DNA from: DATJSN01 sp035504095
Lineage (GTDB): Bacteria; Planctomycetota; Phycisphaerae; WQYP01
Direction of reading: 5' to 3'
Assembly (NCBI GenBank): GCA_035504095.1
Contig: DATJSN010000080.1
Location: 1 to 32,651, forward strand
Length of the DNA: 32,651 nucleotides
Shown: positions 25,290 to 32,415 of the stretch, in pieces
How positions within the stretch are numbered: the first letter of the stretch is position 1
Layout of the letters: every line of letters begins with the position of its first letter
Translations under genes and position numbers: made by a program
Notes under the pieces: model-generated
The model's database searches: none
What the model was told of the DNA's origin: nothing
What the model saw: the letters and a program-made list of their open reading frames with translations, nothing else

Positions 25290-26141
25290 ATGTCGAGCCC
25301 GATGCGGATGCCCCTCGCTTATGCCCAAACTCAAATAAAACTAAACAACGATTCATCTACTGACAACATTCCGCCACTTTCAGAATTCCGTTCTAATGTT
25401 CCTGAGATGCCCAATCCGGATTTTATTCCCGTCGAATCAACTTCCGATTTCTTGCACAGCGCGGCACGGATCATTCGTTCAGGCGACACGATTGTCGAAA
25501 TTGGCTGCGGACGCGGCGAACGAGCCATGACTTTAGGACGCCTGACCGGTTCTATGGGGTACGTCATTGGCATAGAAAGTTCACCCGAGGCCATAGCCCA
25601 GGCACGCCGGATCGCATCCGAGGCCGGCATGAGCCATATGGAATTTTATCTTTGCCGTATCGACACCATTCCGCTGCCGGCTGACGCGGCGGATTGCGTG
25701 CTTAGCGAAGGGCTTGCCTGTTCCGCGGCGGGCAAAATGGCCGTGTTTCGCGAAATCTATCGCGCCCTGAAGCCCGGAGGACGCATGCTGGTTCACGATA
25801 TCGCCGTGAAAAAGTTACTGCCGCCGGAAATCGCCGACTCCATGGCCGAATTCGCGTGTGGTCTGGCGGGTGCCATTGAAATTTCAAGTTTCAAACATGT
25901 TGCGGCGCGCGTTGGCTTTACCGATGTTCGGGCCTCGGAATGGGATCTGCAGCACAGAATCCATTCGCTTTGGGAAGATGCGCCGGCTTCATTTAAGCCG
26001 AGGGTTGTTCGATTTAATAACGGTCATTCTGAAATGACCGGAAATATTGCTTTTTCCAATGCGGAACCACCACCGCAAAAAGACCAATGGCTTTCAGAAT
26101 TTATCACAGGCGTGCGTTTGGAAGCGGTTAAACCGCTGTAG
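25290..26141 (+). CDS. Class I SAM-dependent methyltransferase
   Basis: The 283-residue protein has a 50-residue polar N-terminal extension, then a Rossmann methyltransferase fold: motif I VEIGCGRGE (69-77), acidic end of beta 2 in GIESSPEAI, YRALKPGGRMLVHDIAV, and a C-terminal cap. The part after the glycine loop (IADSMAEFACGLAGAIEISS) recalls UbiE/ArsM-type enzymes, but the ArsM cysteine pattern is not cleanly kept, so the substrate is open. GGAG ahead of ATG 25290 supports the start. It follows the efflux operon after 210 bases of structured leader and is probably expressed separately. Detoxification by methylation would suit the efflux neighbours, but that is a guess. Confidence 0.8.
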   Translation: MSSPMRMPLAYAQTQIKLNNDSSTDNIPPLSEFRSNVPEMPNPDFIPVESTSDFLHSAARIIRSGDTIVEIGCGRGERAMTLGRLTGSMGYVIGIESSPEAIAQARRIASEAGMSHMEFYLCRIDTIPLPADAADCVLSEGLACSAAGKMAVFREIYRALKPGGRMLVHDIAVKKLLPPEIADSMAEFACGLAGAIEISSFKHVAARVGFTDVRASEWDLQHRIHSLWEDAPASFKPRVVRFNNGHSEMTGNIAFSNAEPPPQKDQWLSEFITGVRLEAVKPL

Positions 26142-26160
26142 GTACACAAAGTTTCCCTTA

Positions 26161-26344
26161 GAGCATTTCCACTACAGATATGGCGTATGCGTTGGTGTAG
26201 ACGGGATTGGCCGCAAGCAAGAGCGACAAGGCGGGTTTGCCAAAACCCGTCGCTCAGCGATGACGCAGCGGACGACCCCGTCTGTGCCAACCCGTAAGGG
26301 TCGCTTCAAGCGACGCGGACGCTATAGCTGGAGTGGAACTGCTC
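26161..26344. mobile_element. MITE-like element flanked by TA, between convergent genes
   Basis: The ends are imperfect inverted repeats of 21 bases: 26161-26181 and the complement of 26324-26344 agree at 18 of 21 positions (GAGCA.TTCCACT.CAG.TAT). TA stands directly outside each end (26159-26160 and 26345-26346), as after insertion by an IS630/Tc1-type transposase. The inside contains a strong hairpin: GAGCGA (26221-26226) with TCGCTC (26250-26255), and CGGGTTT (26232-26238) with AAACCCG (26243-26249). A small TCGCT/AGCGA stem lies near 26301-26313. It has no open frame for a transposase, so it would move only in trans. It fills the gap between the methyltransferase and ppk stops and may act as a two-way terminator. 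Confidence 0.65.
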
Positions 26345-26377
26345 TAAATATCCTGATATACACGTTGGATATGGAAA

Positions 26378-28498
26378 TTATTTAGAAGCTATCGGCTGCT
26401 GGCGCTGACCGGTTAGCTCCATAAGCTTTGCCTGTGTACTGCGGTCGGGTTCGCCCGGTTCCGGACGCAATTGAGTCCAGGTTCCATTGGATGAAAGTTC
26501 CCACGCCTGCCGATTATCGGCGAGCATGACATCCAGAATTTCCCGCAGCCGCGCCCGCAGCAGGGGATTTTCAATCCCCACTGCGGCTTCCACGCGATGG
26601 TTCAAATTTCGGCTCATCCAATCGGCGGAGCCGGTATATATTTCTTCCTTGCCGTCGTTGTAAAACCAGAAAATGCGTGAATGTTCCAGGAACCGGCCGA
26701 TGACGCTGCGCACGCGTATATGTTCGCTCATGCCTTTAATCCCGGGTCGCAGGCAGCAGAATCCTCGGACGATCAAATCAATCTTAACGCCGGCGTTGCT
26801 GGCTTTATATAAAAGCTCGATTATGTCCGGATCTTCCAGCGCGTTGATTTTGGCGGTCAGTGCCGCCTTGCGTCCGGCCTGGGCGTGTTCGATTTCCCGC
26901 TGGATCATGTCTCGAAAACGTTTGCGCATCGTCACTGGTGCTACCAGCAGCTTGCGATAATCGTTTTTCAGCGAGCGCCCGGTCAAAAAGGCGAACAAAT
27001 CCACCACGTCCTGGCAGACGTCGTCCTGACAGGTGAATAAGCCCAAATCAGTATAAAGTTGCGCGGTTCGGGAATTGTAATTACCTGTGGAAATGTGGGC
27101 GTAAGAACGCACCATATCATCTTCCTGACGGACCACCAGGGCTATTTTGGTATGCGTTTTAAGGCCCAGTATGCCGTAAACCACGTGGGCGCCGGCGCTT
27201 TCCAGGGCCTGAGCCCATTGAATATTGCTCTCTTCATCAAAACGCGCCTTGAGTTCAACCAAAACCACTACCTGTTTGCCCGTTTCCGCCGCCCGTGCCA
27301 GCACAGATACGAACGGCGAATCTCCGCTGGTGCGGTAAAGGGTCATTTTGATCGCCAGGACCTGTGGATCATCCACGGCGGAGAGAATGAATCGTTCGAC
27401 TGAACTATTGAAACTTTCATACGGGTGATGCACCAGTATGTCGTTTTGCCGGATAATACCGAAAATACTCGCGTCGGGATCCGCCAGGGCAGGTGCACAA
27501 ACTGATTTCCAGACGGGCAAGCGCAACGCCGGCCGATCCAATGATCCAAGGCTCATCAGATCGACCATGCCCAGCGGTTCAGGTTCTTCAAACAGGTCGC
27601 TTTCGTGGATTTCCAGGCCGTCCAGAAGATAATGCCGCATTTCCGCGGACATATCCGGCGAAATCTGCACGCGAACGGTTTCCGCGAAACGCCGCGCACG
27701 CAATTCCTCCTGAACCACTTCCAGCAAATCCTCAGAATCGTCCACGTCCGCTTCAACTTCTGCGTTGCGGGTCACCCGGAAGCAGCGCGATTCAACAATT
27801 TCCATTCCCGGGAACAAGGTCTGCAACTGCCCCTGAATAAGGCTTTCCAGCGGGACAAAACTAATGGCCCCGGCTTCTTCGATTTTGAACCAGCGTGGGA
27901 ACAGGCGCGGCACTTTAACGCGGGCGAAGAGCGATTCGATATGACCCGGTTGTTTGAGTAAAACGCCTATGGAAACGCTCAAATTGCTGATGAACGGAAA
28001 CGGATGCCCGGGATCCACCGCTAAAGGAGTAAGCACGGGAAATACATAACGCCGGAAATATTCCCCCGCCTGCTGTTGTTGGTGGGATTCCAGGCGATCA
28101 TAAGTCCGCAAAAATATATTTTGCTGGGCCAGTTGCGGCCGGAGCTGTTCGCGCCAAATGGTATCCTGAAGATTCGAAAGTTCAAAAAGCCGTTTGCGCA
28201 CCAGATCGAGCTGTTCCCTGTGACTGAAGCCGTCAGATCCAATTTCATTAGGTTTCGCGACGATCAACCGTTTGAGCAGGCCAATGCGCTTCATGAAAAA
28301 TTCATCGGTGTTGCTGGCGAAAATCGCCAGGAACTTGACCCTTTCCAGCAATGGATTCCGATGGTCCATGGCTTCATGCAGAACTCGATAATTAAAATCG
28401 AGCCAGCTTAAATCGCGGTTAAAAAAGCGGCTTTCACCCGCGGCGGGGGCGGTCGGCGGAGTAATGGACTTTTTTTCAATTACGCTTGGCTGAGGCAT
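26378..28498 (-). CDS. ppk1: Polyphosphate kinase 1
   Basis: The 706-residue protein is full length for PPK1. The N-terminal domain starts with FFNRDLSWLDFNYRVLHEA, followed by FLAIFASNTDEFFMKRIG. The first catalytic histidine is H449 in LGLKTHTKIAL and the second is H606 in RFLEHSRIFWF; their spacing of 157 residues equals that of H435 and H592 in Escherichia coli. ISTGNYN and YTGSADWMSRNLNHRVEAA are also present. It polymerises ATP gamma-phosphate into polyphosphate. It shares phosphate biology with the phoBR-porin group 8 kb away but is on the other strand. A GGAG about 12 bases upstream is the likely ribosome site. Confidence 0.97.
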   Translation of the reverse strand: MPQPSVIEKKSITPPTAPAAGESRFFNRDLSWLDFNYRVLHEAMDHRNPLLERVKFLAIFASNTDEFFMKRIGLLKRLIVAKPNEIGSDGFSHREQLDLVRKRLFELSNLQDTIWREQLRPQLAQQNIFLRTYDRLESHQQQQAGEYFRRYVFPVLTPLAVDPGHPFPFISNLSVSIGVLLKQPGHIESLFARVKVPRLFPRWFKIEEAGAISFVPLESLIQGQLQTLFPGMEIVESRCFRVTRNAEVEADVDDSEDLLEVVQEELRARRFAETVRVQISPDMSAEMRHYLLDGLEIHESDLFEEPEPLGMVDLMSLGSLDRPALRLPVWKSVCAPALADPDASIFGIIRQNDILVHHPYESFNSSVERFILSAVDDPQVLAIKMTLYRTSGDSPFVSVLARAAETGKQVVVLVELKARFDEESNIQWAQALESAGAHVVYGILGLKTHTKIALVVRQEDDMVRSYAHISTGNYNSRTAQLYTDLGLFTCQDDVCQDVVDLFAFLTGRSLKNDYRKLLVAPVTMRKRFRDMIQREIEHAQAGRKAALTAKINALEDPDIIELLYKASNAGVKIDLIVRGFCCLRPGIKGMSEHIRVRSVIGRFLEHSRIFWFYNDGKEEIYTGSADWMSRNLNHRVEAAVGIENPLLRARLREILDVMLADNRQAWELSSNGTWTQLRPEPGEPDRSTQAKLMELTGQRQQPIASK

Positions 28499-29003
28499 CG
28501 TTTATTTAACTCCACAGGCGCTCTGCTGCCTGAAACCATCCATTATATCGGCTTGATGAAGTTATCGCGATTGAGAGCCTCTTCCAAAATGAAGCGGCCC
28601 CGCCGCCGTCCTGTTCCCTGTCACCTATTACCTAAAAATGCTCTTCTGATCCACTGATCTAAATTCGCCTGTTCTCGGCGTGGCTATGGCCACGCCGTGG
28701 CTCTCCAGCTTGAGTCATACAGCCCCGTGGTGGAAACCCGGGGCTTCGTGGTCCAAATCAGTGCCAATCTGCGTCATCTGCGGATTCGTCGTGTTGTTGT
28801 GGTAAAAAATCTCTCTGTGCTCTCAAATGTAGAACAACCTCTCCAGGTTGTTCCAAGCCCCGGGATTTCTTCCCGGGGCTAAGTCATGTGGGACAGGCAT
28901 CTTGCCTGTCATTTTTAATTTTTACTTTTGACTTAATCTATTCACTGTCAGCTGTACCCTATCCCCTAATCTATCCCCTAAATCAAATGACCCATGGAAA
29001 AAG
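28499..29003. other. Gene-free stretch between ppk1 and the glycosyltransferase
   Basis: These 505 bases hold repeat copy A (listed separately), pyrimidine-rich runs of the CTGTTCCCTGTCACC type, and a 12-bp tandem duplication CTATCCCCTAAT at 28959-28970 and 28971-28982 (last base differs). The 61-codon open frame at 28697-28882 runs through the hairpins and is not a credible gene. The first ~100 bases hold the ppk1 promoter region on the minus strand; I cannot pick a clear promoter. Confidence 0.7.
28611..28910. repeat. Dispersed hairpin repeat, copy A (longest)
   Basis: Bases 28611-28792 match copy B (30220-30403) at roughly nine in ten positions. Five stems stand in a row: CGGCGTGGC/GCCACGCCG (28676-28697, loop TATG), GCCCCG/CGGGGC (28722-28744), GAACAACCT/AGGTTGTTC (28832-28853, loop CTCC), AGCCCCGGGA/TCCCGGGGCT (28856-28880, loop TTTCT), and GACAGGCA/TGCCTGTC (28892-28910, loop TCT, followed by ATTTTTAATTTTT). 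The middle contains the phrase CAGTGCCAATCTGCGTCATC, which is also found in copy B with two changes. No coding capacity is evident. Orientation of function is unknown. Confidence 0.8.
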
Positions 29004-30173
29004 TTAGTCAGCACTGCCAATAAAACTATTAAGTTTTTCTGAAAGAACCACGGATTGCCTGAGTTGTGGATCGTGACTGGTCTGGGCATATATGGATTGA
29101 ATTTGCCCAAGGAAAATTTCAGGTCGATATTGGCTCTCAAAATCAGCTTTTGCTTCGCGTCCCAAGTTTGCTCTAAGTTGAGAATCACCGACGAGCGTGT
29201 TGATGCACCCGGCCAGTTCTTTAGGATTTCGCGCGGGAACCAATAGCGCGTTGCGGCCATCCTGAAGAATTTCCCGTGTTTGCGCTGTTGCAGTGCTTAT
29301 AATCGGCTTTCCGGCCGCCATCGCTTCCAAAAGGCCATTCATACCCACAATCTGATCTGGAGTAAACACGACAAGTTCACAAATCTTCAGAAGCTGGCGC
29401 CATGATAATTGTCCCGGCGCCATGGCGATCAAACCCGGATCTTCGATCGTGTCCCTGAAGTATTTATACCCGGTCAGTGAATTATTCAATTCGCTGCAGA
29501 TAGTTGAATCTGTTCGGATAATGCCCCAAATCTGGGGCCGAATTTTGGCTACAATCGCCAGCGCCCAGATTCCATGCTCGTGATGGACATTTTTCTCCGG
29601 CCAGCCGCCCAGCAGCACCACAGGGCCGTCCTTTGGTTCCATGCCCAGATAACGACGAAAATCTTTGGGCAGCGTTGGAGCGGCGTTTATTTGCCGGATT
29701 CCGGGGTTAATCTTCACCATTCGCTGCGGTGCAATGCCCGAGGTCAAAAGGGCATCCAGCGTTGATTGCCAGGGAGATACCAACAGCCAGGGTCTTTGAC
29801 GAAAAGAGTCCAGAACTGGTTTGGCCATATTTTGCGACAAAGGGGTCTGAAGAAAAATAATGTGTGGGCCATCGAACTCAATTTTACTTGATAAAGCCCG
29901 GAGCCCCCAGATTCCCCACGCATGAATATGAGTCGGCTCGAAAGATTTAATGACTTTGTGGATGCCGCGACGAATTGCCGGATCCCAGATGGAAATCCCA
30001 CGATTCCATTTCAGCGACTCGCGAGATATGCCCGCTAAAAGCGCCGCTTCAGCCCAGTCCCGATGGCCTAAAACCAATACAGTATGGCGTCCCGGTACGC
30101 CGTTGGCGATCAGCGCGACGGTATCCAATGTGTCCAGGCCGCAGGTACAGTCAACCAGATGCAGAACATTCAT
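29004..30173 (-). CDS. GT4-type (GT-B) glycosyltransferase
   Basis: The 389-residue protein has a GT-B fold. The N-terminal domain begins MNVLHLVDCTCGLDTLDT and contains HIHAWGIWGLRAL. The C-terminal nucleotide-sugar domain has the retaining-enzyme EX7E region GLLEAMAAGKPIISTATAQT followed by REILQDGRNALLVPARNP. It probably transfers a sugar from a nucleotide donor to a lipid or polysaccharide at the cytoplasmic face; donor and acceptor cannot be read from sequence. I see no Shine-Dalgarno site before the ATG at 30173. It is a single gene with no polysaccharide partners nearby, and is bracketed by repeat copies A and B in the same orientation. Confidence 0.83.
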   Translation of the reverse strand: MNVLHLVDCTCGLDTLDTVALIANGVPGRHTVLVLGHRDWAEAALLAGISRESLKWNRGISIWDPAIRRGIHKVIKSFEPTHIHAWGIWGLRALSSKIEFDGPHIIFLQTPLSQNMAKPVLDSFRQRPWLLVSPWQSTLDALLTSGIAPQRMVKINPGIRQINAAPTLPKDFRRYLGMEPKDGPVVLLGGWPEKNVHHEHGIWALAIVAKIRPQIWGIIRTDSTICSELNNSLTGYKYFRDTIEDPGLIAMAPGQLSWRQLLKICELVVFTPDQIVGMNGLLEAMAAGKPIISTATAQTREILQDGRNALLVPARNPKELAGCINTLVGDSQLRANLGREAKADFESQYRPEIFLGQIQSIYAQTSHDPQLRQSVVLSEKLNSFIGSAD

Positions 30174-30194
30174 TGTGGCACACGTTTTCGGAAC

Positions 30195-30211
30195 GCAGGC
30201 GTCCCGCCTGC
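30195..30211. repeat. Short hairpin 22 bases upstream of the glycosyltransferase start
   Basis: GCAGGCG (30195-30201) pairs with CGCCTGC (30205-30211) around TCC. It has the same design as the GACAGGCA/TGCCTGTC hairpin at 28892-28910 (CAGGC, TCY loop, GCCTG) with a matched pair change (A-T to G-C) beside the loop. It may be a second small repeat type that accompanies the larger one. Confidence 0.6.
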
Positions 30212-30219
30212 CTCAAAAT

Positions 30220-30403
30220 CTGTTCCCTGTACCCTATCACCTATTACCTAAAAATGCTCTCCTGATCCACTGATCTAAATTCGCCTGTTCTCGGCGGCAA
30301 CGCCGCCGTGGCTCTCTAGCCTGAGCCATACAGCACCGTGGTGGAAACCCGGGGCTTCATGGTCCAAATCAGTGCCAATCTGTGCCATCTGCGGATTCGT
30401 CGT
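30220..30403. repeat. Dispersed hairpin repeat, copy B
   Basis: This copy runs from CTGTTCCCTGT to CGGATTCGTCGT and aligns with 28611-28792 of copy A. Its first hairpin is CGGCGGC/GCCGCCG (30292-30308, loop AAC): different bases at the same place, still fully paired. The second stem is weakened by one mismatch (GCACCG against CGGGGC). After the aligned part, the string CCGCCGCCGTCCTGTTCCCTG (30417-30437) repeats the left flank of copy A, as if a next unit began there. It lies in the 288-base gap between the glycosyltransferase and pyrK. Confidence 0.8.
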
Positions 30404-30461
30404 ATACTTCGTGGCCTCCGCCGCCGTCCTGTTCCCTGTCCCCTGTCACCTCCGTTGTCGC

Positions 30462-31475
30462 CTATTCCCACAGGATGTCCGCGGTGTCAAATACCGGTCC
30501 ATCAGTGCAGGTAAGTTTATAAACCCAGTCTTTCCAGCCGGCGGGCCGGAATTTAATTACACAACTCTGGCAGGTTCCCATACCGCAGGCCATGGGCTGT
30601 TCCAGCGAAGCCTGGCAACGAAGGTTGAATGCCGCAGCGACATCGCCTGTAGCGCGCATCATGGGCGTCGGGCCGCAACAAAATACAATCGTTTCCGGCG
30701 GCAGGGAAGTTCGTTTCTTCTGTAGCCAGTCGCGTAAAGCAGCGGTGACAAATCCTTTAACGCCCATCGAACCGTCATCGGTGGTAATGATGCTGGAAAT
30801 GCCGTGTCGGGCGAATTCCTGGGCACAAGGCAATGGGTTTGGCTCCGCACTGGGCTTCGGCGCCGATGGAGGGAAAGTCAGAGAAACCAAATCGGCGGAC
30901 TGTGCGCCCATAAAAGTCACGGCTTGAATGCCTGCTAAGGCGAGGAATTCGGCCAGATAAATCATCGGCGGTATGCCAACGCCTCCGCCGACCAATAACG
31001 CCAGACCCGTGGGACCTGGAAGCTCGAAGCTGTTGCCCATTGGTCCTAATAAGTCCATGGCGTCACCGGTTTTTAGTTTCTGCATGGCTTGTGTGGTCTT
31101 GCCGATCACGCGATAAATAATGTCCAAATCAGCGTATGGCCGGCCATTGGCGTCCGTAGCGTCACGCCGTCCGGCAATGGAAAACGGGCGGCGCAGATAT
31201 GGCCGGCTGCCAAGAAAAAATGGCTCACGGAATTTCGGCGCCGGGCGGCCCAATTGCCATTCCAATTCACGCAATTCGCAGTCATTCTCACCGGCCCCCG
31301 GTTTTTTATCAGCCAATATTTGGACAAAATTGCCCGGATAACTGGCCGGAAATTCCGGCGTCCGCACGGTTAGCCGATAGTGCTCGCGGCAAAGAAGAAC
31401 ATTTTCCACCACTAAGGCTTCGAAGCTGCCTCGTTGCGGGTAGATTTCAGGTAAAGTTTTACCGGTCGTGGGCAT
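30462..31475 (-). CDS. pyrK: Dihydroorotate dehydrogenase electron-transfer subunit (PyrK-like)
   Basis: The 337-residue protein of the ferredoxin-NADP reductase superfamily has an FAD-binding barrel with YLRRPFSIAG (about 92-101), a nucleotide-binding part with GGGVGIPPMIYLAEFLA, and a C-terminal [2Fe-2S] site C297, C302, C305 (CGMGTCQSC) and C323. This order is typical of PyrK, which passes electrons from PyrD-type dihydroorotate oxidation to NAD. It is longer than usual (about 250-280), with extra stretches before the FAD motif (about 55-88) and a Pro-rich insert (SAPKPSAEPNPLP). No pyrD is adjacent in the window; it may lie elsewhere. A related oxidoreductase subunit is the main alternative. 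Confidence 0.8.
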   Translation of the reverse strand: MPTTGKTLPEIYPQRGSFEALVVENVLLCREHYRLTVRTPEFPASYPGNFVQILADKKPGAGENDCELRELEWQLGRPAPKFREPFFLGSRPYLRRPFSIAGRRDATDANGRPYADLDIIYRVIGKTTQAMQKLKTGDAMDLLGPMGNSFELPGPTGLALLVGGGVGIPPMIYLAEFLALAGIQAVTFMGAQSADLVSLTFPPSAPKPSAEPNPLPCAQEFARHGISSIITTDDGSMGVKGFVTAALRDWLQKKRTSLPPETIVFCCGPTPMMRATGDVAAAFNLRCQASLEQPMACGMGTCQSCVIKFRPAGWKDWVYKLTCTDGPVFDTADILWE

Positions 31476-31867
31476 TTTTTCTCGCTCATGTCTAAGCGCT
31501 CTTCAGGCTGCTTAAGATAATCCACCGTTATAGCACCTGCCAGCGGCGGCGTCGCGTCCGGAAAATGTTATTTGTTTGCGAGCTTAGAATTGTATTTATA
31601 GGCGAACGATGTTTATCGGAAATGCCTTAAAAACGAGGGGAAAATCGCCAATATTTTTCGATGTCATGCGCTGAACCTGTCGATAGTAAATCTGTGCTGA
31701 TCGACGAAAGTCAAAAGCAAATCTGCTGAAGATCGGTACCTGGGAAAGACAGAATAGAACGTAGGACGATAAACCGGCGCAAATCTATTGCTGGAAAAAT
31801 TTCGATCCTGATGCATCTGTCTTACCGAAACGACGTTGAGAATTGAAAATTTGAATCGGTATTCCAT
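31476..31867. other. Gene-free stretch upstream of pyrK
   Basis: No + strand frame of note exists here. Two overlapping minus-strand frames (87 and 97 codons, 31664-32078) have no recognisable motif, no ribosome site, and run through the hairpins of the RNA candidate to the right, so I do not call them genes. The pyrK promoter should be near the left end; TATAAC on the minus strand near 31527-31536 is a possible -10 box without a good partner. Confidence 0.5.
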
Positions 31868-32113
31868 CGGAGGGAGCGAGAGCCTCCGGAGGGAGTGAGA
31901 GGTAGTTACACAGGCATGCATAAGCATGCACCAGATCGATATGGCTCAGTCTGAGCCGCCGCGCCAGACGGTGCGAACACAAAAAATTTGCGTGACCACG
32001 GACGGGGTTCAAGGACGTTCTGCGCTTTGCAGTTCCCACTGGAGGTAGAGGGAGGTGGGGAGAGACACGCACCGGCAACTCGGCATTAAACCGCTGAGTT
32101 GCCGGGCTTTTTT
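31868..32113 (+). ncRNA. Candidate structured non-coding RNA ending in a strong terminator
   Basis: A + strand terminator (32072-32113) has no + strand gene ahead of it in this window from the start of pyrK's upstream region. Before it lie several stems: CGGAGG/CCTCCG (31868-31873 and 31883-31888), GCATGC-ATAA-GCATGC (31914-31929), GGCTCA-GTC-TGAGCC (31943-31957), GCGCC/GGTGC (about 31961-31974, one G-U), and CTGC/GCAG (about 32020-32032). CGGAGGGAG.GAGAG occurs twice with a 19-base period. I could not match it to tmRNA, RNase P RNA, SRP RNA or 6S RNA by their well-known conserved strings. The 5' end is unknown and could lie farther left. Confidence 0.45.
32072..32113 (+). terminator. Rho-independent terminator, + strand, no upstream protein gene
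   Basis: CCGGCAACTC (32072-32081) pairs exactly with GAGTTGCCGG (32096-32105), with a 14-base loop, then GC and six Ts (32108-32113). On the minus strand the stem is followed by TGCGTGTCTCTCC, not a T-run, so it works in one direction only. Confidence 0.88.
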
Positions 32114-32154
32114 ATGTGCAAAGAAAGCCAAGACATCTCTGCTCGCCTTCTCAC

Positions 32155-32241
32155 CTGATCTAAATTCGCCTGTTCTCGGCGTGGCTATGCCATGCCGTGG
32201 CTCTCTAGCCTGAGCATAGCCCCGGGATTTCTTCCCGGGGC
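32155..32241. repeat. Dispersed hairpin repeat, copy C (shortened)
   Basis: CTGATCTAAATTCGCC and the sequence on to TGGCTCTCTAGCCTGAG match copies A and B. The first hairpin is CGGCGTGGC (32177-32185) with GCCATGCCG (32189-32197); the single change from copy A gives a G-U pair, so the stem is kept. The copy then jumps straight to the GCCCCGGGA/TCCCGGGGC hairpin (32219-32241) that in copy A lies about 150 bases farther on, so the middle part is missing. The repeat is therefore modular. Confidence 0.78.
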
Positions 32242-32266
32242 CATCGTCGTGTCGTCGTGGTAAAAA

Positions 32267-32374
32267 CTCCCGACTCCTGTCTCACAACTCCCAACTCGGC
32301 GGCGGAGCCACGCCGAGTCGGGAGACGGGAGAACGGCGTAGCCGAGTCGGGTGTTGGGAGACAGGAGACGGGAG
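32267..32374. repeat. Large imperfect inverted repeat
   Basis: Bases 32267-32300 and the complement of 32341-32374 agree at 30 of 34 positions, leaving a 40-base loop. A competing stem, ACTCGGCG (32294-32301) with CGCCGAGT (32311-32318), gives a second possible fold. The words GCCGAGTCGGG and GGAGACGGGAG also repeat directly inside. It follows repeat copy C and fits no gene or transposase. Confidence 0.7.
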
Positions 32375-32415
32375 CGACGGCGCGGCGAAGCCACGCCGAG
32401 ATAGTAGTTGTGGGA

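Noticed and set aside
25290..26141. Naming the methyltransferase ArsM
   Set aside because: The cap region is similar but the cysteine positions are shifted or missing, and no ars genes are nearby.
28601..30403. Composite transposon carrying the glycosyltransferase
   Set aside because: The flanking repeats are direct, contain no transposase and no target duplication could be found; I keep only the weaker recombination idea.
31785..32078. 97-codon minus-strand frame with Arg/Leu/Ser-rich product
   Set aside because: No family features, no ribosome site, and it runs through perfect hairpins and the loop side of a + strand terminator; better explained as antisense of a structured RNA.
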